Part shown: positions 6,326 through 8,555 of the stretch, in pieces
Layout: every line of letters begins with the position of its first letter
How positions within the stretch are numbered: the stretch's first letter is position 1
Assembly: GCA_964640175.1 (NCBI GenBank)
Contig: CAZXFW010000023.1
Location: forward strand, 1 to 8,555
Length of the DNA stretch: 8,555 nucleotides
Direction: 5' to 3'
Source of the DNA: JACKDX01 sp964640175
GTDB taxonomy: Bacteria; Myxococcota_A; Polyangia; Polyangiales; GCA-016699535
Translations under genes and position numbers: made by a program
The notes under the pieces: generated by a model
What the model saw: the letters and a program-made list of their open reading frames with translations, nothing else
What the model was told of the DNA's origin: nothing
Databases searched by the model: none

Positions 6326-7498
6326 ATGAGCGTGTTGATCTATTTGTTTCTTGCCGGCGTCGTGGGGTGGGTTTCCAATCCCTTGGAGCGCACCGACCGC
6401 GTGTGGACCGTGGCCGTCGTCAGCACGCAAACGCAATCGGAGTGGTTGGATCACGCAGCGCTCAGCCTTGCTGAAGGGTTAGAGCGCGCAGGTCGTCCGG
6501 TACTCGAACCGATAGCTGCCATGAATTACGCCAGTGGCTCCGTGCCCATGCCGCCGTATCCTGTGCCAGACGCGCTTGTGAAGCGGATCAAAGAAGTGGC
6601 GAAGATTGCAAAGGACAACCTGGCCAATGGCGAGGACCAAAAGGCACTCCAAGTGCTGTCACTTCCTTTTCCCGGCTATTCTATCCAGTATTTTTTGCCG
6701 AGCATGCCGAATGCGGTGGCTGAAAGGGTGGGCGACATTTGTCTGTACGGGGTGCGTGCTTACATGCACATGGCTGAGGTGGCAGAGCGTGCCAAGCAGC
6801 GCGAACGGGCCAGGGCTTTGCATGACCAGGCCCGAGAATACACGAAGATGTGTTATTCGCAGCTGCCAGATTTCGCCCCAAACGTAAAAAATCATCCAGA
6901 CGAGGTCTTGCGCATGGCAAAGGAAGTGGGCGCCGATATTTTGCGTACCGCCCCTCATCAGCTTCATCTGTACGCGCCAGAGGCTAGCGCCGGTTGCGGT
7001 TTTGTGCTCAACGGCCGCCGGATGGCACAGGCGCCAGAGGCCATCATCCCTTTGGCGTTGGGAAACTACCTTGTGCAACTTGAGTGCAGGGGAAAACGCG
7101 GCCTTGCGAGCGCGATTAGCGTTCAAGGGAAAGTCACGCATGTGCTTGTGGACTCGCTTCCGGAAGTGCCTTCGGGCGGAGGCTCAAGCAACCTTCGCTA
7201 TATCCATGCGGCCCGCGCCAGTAAGCTTTCCTTGGCGAAGCTTGCAGCCATCGCCACTGCGATGCGCGCTAAAGAGCTTGTGATTCTTGAAGAGGTCGGC
7301 GAGCACATGCACATCCACCGCTATTCGCTGCAAGGTGTGCATATTCAGCCGCTGGCGTCGGTACGCGCCGATAGCCAGTTTTTATCGGCACGCATGGATG
7401 TTATAGTGCGCACACTCATTCAAGGCCAAGCAATGAACTTTACCGGAGAAACACCTGAGCCTATCGAGCTTCCCAAACACCCTGCCAAGAGGAAATAA
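6326..7498 (+). CDS. Envelope protein with helical region, PEGA-like domain and TolB-like C-terminal module
   Basis: This is a 390-residue protein of unknown function. ATG 6326 is chosen, though no good ribosome site precedes it; an in-frame TTG 6311 directly follows CAGGG and would add five residues. The N-terminus is hydrophobic (VLIYLFLAGVVGWV, residues 3-16) but has no Lys/Arg before the core, so it is a poor Sec signal and could be an anchor. Residues 25-60 (WTVAVVS and GLERAGRPVLEP) have an alternating strand-helix pattern. Residues about 82-207 are mainly helical, perhaps TPR-like. Residues about 211-276 resemble a PEGA domain (GFVLNGRRM, IIPLALGNYLVQLEC). Residues 299-345 follow a 'small helix, Ala-rich, then strand VILEEV' pattern like the corresponding part of the next protein. 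It lies 27 bases after kinase 2 and 10 before the next gene, hence in the same operon. Its likely place is the periplasm; a role as partner of the kinases' PEGA domains is only an inference. Confidence 0.8.
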   Translation: MSVLIYLFLAGVVGWVSNPLERTDRVWTVAVVSTQTQSEWLDHAALSLAEGLERAGRPVLEPIAAMNYASGSVPMPPYPVPDALVKRIKEVAKIAKDNLANGEDQKALQVLSLPFPGYSIQYFLPSMPNAVAERVGDICLYGVRAYMHMAEVAERAKQRERARALHDQAREYTKMCYSQLPDFAPNVKNHPDEVLRMAKEVGADILRTAPHQLHLYAPEASAGCGFVLNGRRMAQAPEAIIPLALGNYLVQLECRGKRGLASAISVQGKVTHVLVDSLPEVPSGGGSSNLRYIHAARASKLSLAKLAAIATAMRAKELVILEEVGEHMHIHRYSLQGVHIQPLASVRADSQFLSARMDVIVRTLIQGQAMNFTGETPEPIELPKHPAKRK

Positions 7499-7502
7499 GG
7501 AG
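7497..7502 (+). promoter_or_regulatory. Strong ribosome binding site overlapping the previous stop
   Basis: AAGGAG begins inside the TAA stop of the preceding gene (7496-7498) and stands six bases before ATG 7509. The same TAAGGAG plus six bases occurs at the next junction (8382-8394), so the two downstream genes share an identical initiation layout, stronger than those of the kinases. This suggests higher translation of the envelope proteins from a shared messenger. Confidence 0.85.
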
Positions 7503-7508
7503 TCCCTG

Positions 7509-8384
7509 ATGAAGATCTGCTGTCAATGGATGTTTGGTGTTGCATGTGTTTGGTGCTGGCCTGCGCTTGGTTGGGCGCAGCCTGCCGCATCTCAGCCTAC
7601 AGCGGCTATTATGCCGGCGCCCACTGACCAAGCGACCTTGGCGGAACATCACGCCGAAGCAGCGCAAGCGGTGTTTGAATCGCTAAGCGCGCGTGGCTTT
7701 GCAGTGATTGCTTCCAGTGATGTGGAGCGGCAGATTCATCAACTTGAGCCTTCAATTCGCAACTGCCGGACGGACGCAGATTGCATGCGTGAAGTCGCCA
7801 AGCTGATGGGCACTCAGTACGCCGTGGCCGTGGTAGTGTGGCCGAAAGAAAAGAGCCGCACACCAAGCCGGGTGGCAGTGTCCATGGTTGCAGCCGAAAG
7901 CGATGCCGAAGCGGACAGCGATCAGTTTGTTCAGGCCGCTGGTGTGGCCCATGCCGCCTCGCAGGCCGCAGCTCAAGCTTGGGGAAGATTGTCCACGTTA
8001 AATTCGTCTGGTAACAATCACACGGAGGGCGCAGGCGCGCCGTTGGCGGACGATACGCCAGCGTCCTCCACGTCCACATGGGAAAAACGATGGATGCCCT
8101 GGACCCTCATTGGATTGGGCGTGGCAGGTGCGGCCGCTGTACCTATCGTTACGGCCCTCAGCGCTGGTTGCGAAAATGAAACGCCCGACGGTGTATGTCA
8201 GCCCGAGAAAGAAATCGATGTCGGAATGACGGTGATGTGGAGTGCGCTTGCGCTGACTCCAGCCATCATTGGCGTGTTATGGCTTAGCTTGGGCGAGTTT
8301 GACAACGACAAGCCATCAAGCCAAGGCCTGAGCGCAAAACTGGGCATTTCACCTGGAAGCATTTACCTCAAAGGGCAGTTTTAA
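7509..8384 (+). CDS. Secreted Cys-pair protein with two C-terminal transmembrane helices
   Basis: This is a 291-residue exported protein of unknown function. ATG 7509 follows AAGGAG at ideal spacing. Residues 1-23 are a signal peptide with probable cleavage after GWA (Ala23); the core is unusually rich in Cys and Trp. Residues about 40-165 contain a strand/helix domain with a Cys86-Cys92 pair followed by MREVAKLMGTQYAVAVVV, a pattern recalled from many myxobacterial envelope proteins and broadly like TolB-N or nucleotide-fold domains. Residues 165-192 are a Ser/Thr/Ala linker. Two hydrophobic helices follow (about 196-217 and 240-262), their loop holding Cys221 and Cys230. The tail (LGISPGSIYLKGQF) ends in Phe. 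Helix layout and tail match the fragment at 1-365, pointing to a common family. The gene is followed at 10 bases by a lipoprotein gene, just as that fragment is. The paired cysteines probably form disulfides in the periplasm; the function is not recognisable. Confidence 0.85.
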   Translation: MKICCQWMFGVACVWCWPALGWAQPAASQPTAAIMPAPTDQATLAEHHAEAAQAVFESLSARGFAVIASSDVERQIHQLEPSIRNCRTDADCMREVAKLMGTQYAVAVVVWPKEKSRTPSRVAVSMVAAESDAEADSDQFVQAAGVAHAASQAAAQAWGRLSTLNSSGNNHTEGAGAPLADDTPASSTSTWEKRWMPWTLIGLGVAGAAAVPIVTALSAGCENETPDGVCQPEKEIDVGMTVMWSALALTPAIIGVLWLSLGEFDNDKPSSQGLSAKLGISPGSIYLKGQF

Positions 8385-8388
8385 GGAG
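8383..8388 (+). promoter_or_regulatory. Ribosome binding site of the last lipoprotein gene
   Basis: AAGGAG overlaps the TAA stop of the preceding gene (8382-8384) and stands six bases before ATG 8395, fixing the start of the partial gene. Confidence 0.85.
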
Positions 8389-8394
8389 ACGACG

Positions 8395-8555
8395 ATGCGC
8401 ACAATCTTCACACTTTTTTTGCTTCCGTTACTCATGCTGAGTGCCTCGGTCTCGCTCTGTGGTCTATCTGCCTGTACCCTCAATGAAACCTGGCCCAGCG
8501 CCGATGCAGGCCAGGATACGGGGCCTGCCTGTCAACGCAACTCCGAGTGCACTGG
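8395..8555 (+). CDS. N-terminal part of a Cys-rich lipoprotein (3' end outside window)
   Basis: Fifty-three complete codons are present before the window ends. The start ATG 8395 follows AAGGAG with six bases between. The N-terminus is a type II signal peptide: MRTIFT, a long hydrophobic core and the canonical lipobox LSAC, with Cys27 as the lipidated residue; an earlier Cys22 (VSLC) is the less likely alternative. The mature start is polar and then shows two closely spaced cysteines (PACQRNSEC), a pattern typical of the disulfide-rich lipoproteins abundant in Myxococcota. Its position directly after a two-helix secreted protein mirrors the arrangement at 1-2026. Residue +2 is Thr, which gives no inner-membrane retention signal of the E. 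coli Asp type, so outer-membrane sorting is possible. The function of the missing part cannot be judged. Confidence 0.85.
   Translation, partial: MRTIFTLFLLPLLMLSASVSLCGLSACTLNETWPSADAGQDTGPACQRNSECT

Noticed and set aside
6659..7141. Open frame of 160 codons on the - strand
   Set aside because: Antisense to a well-supported gene in a continuous operon, with no start signals or domain likeness.

Overview
The window looks like a stretch of a Myxococcota (delta-proteobacterial) chromosome of moderate GC, judged by eye and not counted. The signs are tandem membrane Ser/Thr kinases of the Hanks type with extracytoplasmic PEGA-like domains, Cys-rich lipoproteins with a MopE-like 'putative metal-binding' motif, and small secreted two-helix proteins of a kind common in myxobacteria. 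All eight supported genes lie on the + strand. No RNA gene, mobile element or CRISPR array is visible, and no gap between genes exceeds about 120 bases.

Left part (1-2026): the C-terminal end of a two-transmembrane-helix protein overlaps by ATGA a lipoprotein gene encoding a TSP3-like acidic loop, a MopE-like motif and a long, probably beta-rich domain. Middle-left (2027-3399): a 118-base gap with a 12-bp perfect palindrome and a possible promoter, then a secreted protein with two DUF11-like domains, a long Thr/Pro linker and a short hydrophobic tail, then an 85-base gap with a second possible promoter.

Right part (3400-8555): a tight run of five genes, with gaps of 1, 27 (or 12), 10 and 10 bases. 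They are kinase 1, kinase 2, an envelope protein with a PEGA-like domain, a secreted Cys-pair protein with two transmembrane helices, and the start of a Cys-rich lipoprotein. This run is very probably one operon.

The likely common theme is envelope sensing. Two cytoplasmic kinase domains are each joined through one membrane helix to a periplasmic PEGA-like domain, and they are co-expressed with envelope proteins that could be their ligands, partners or outputs. The pair 'two-helix protein followed by Cys-rich lipoprotein' occurs at both ends of the window, so it appears to be a repeated module flanking or accompanying the kinases. The functional link is inference; the gene order, overlaps and motifs are read directly.
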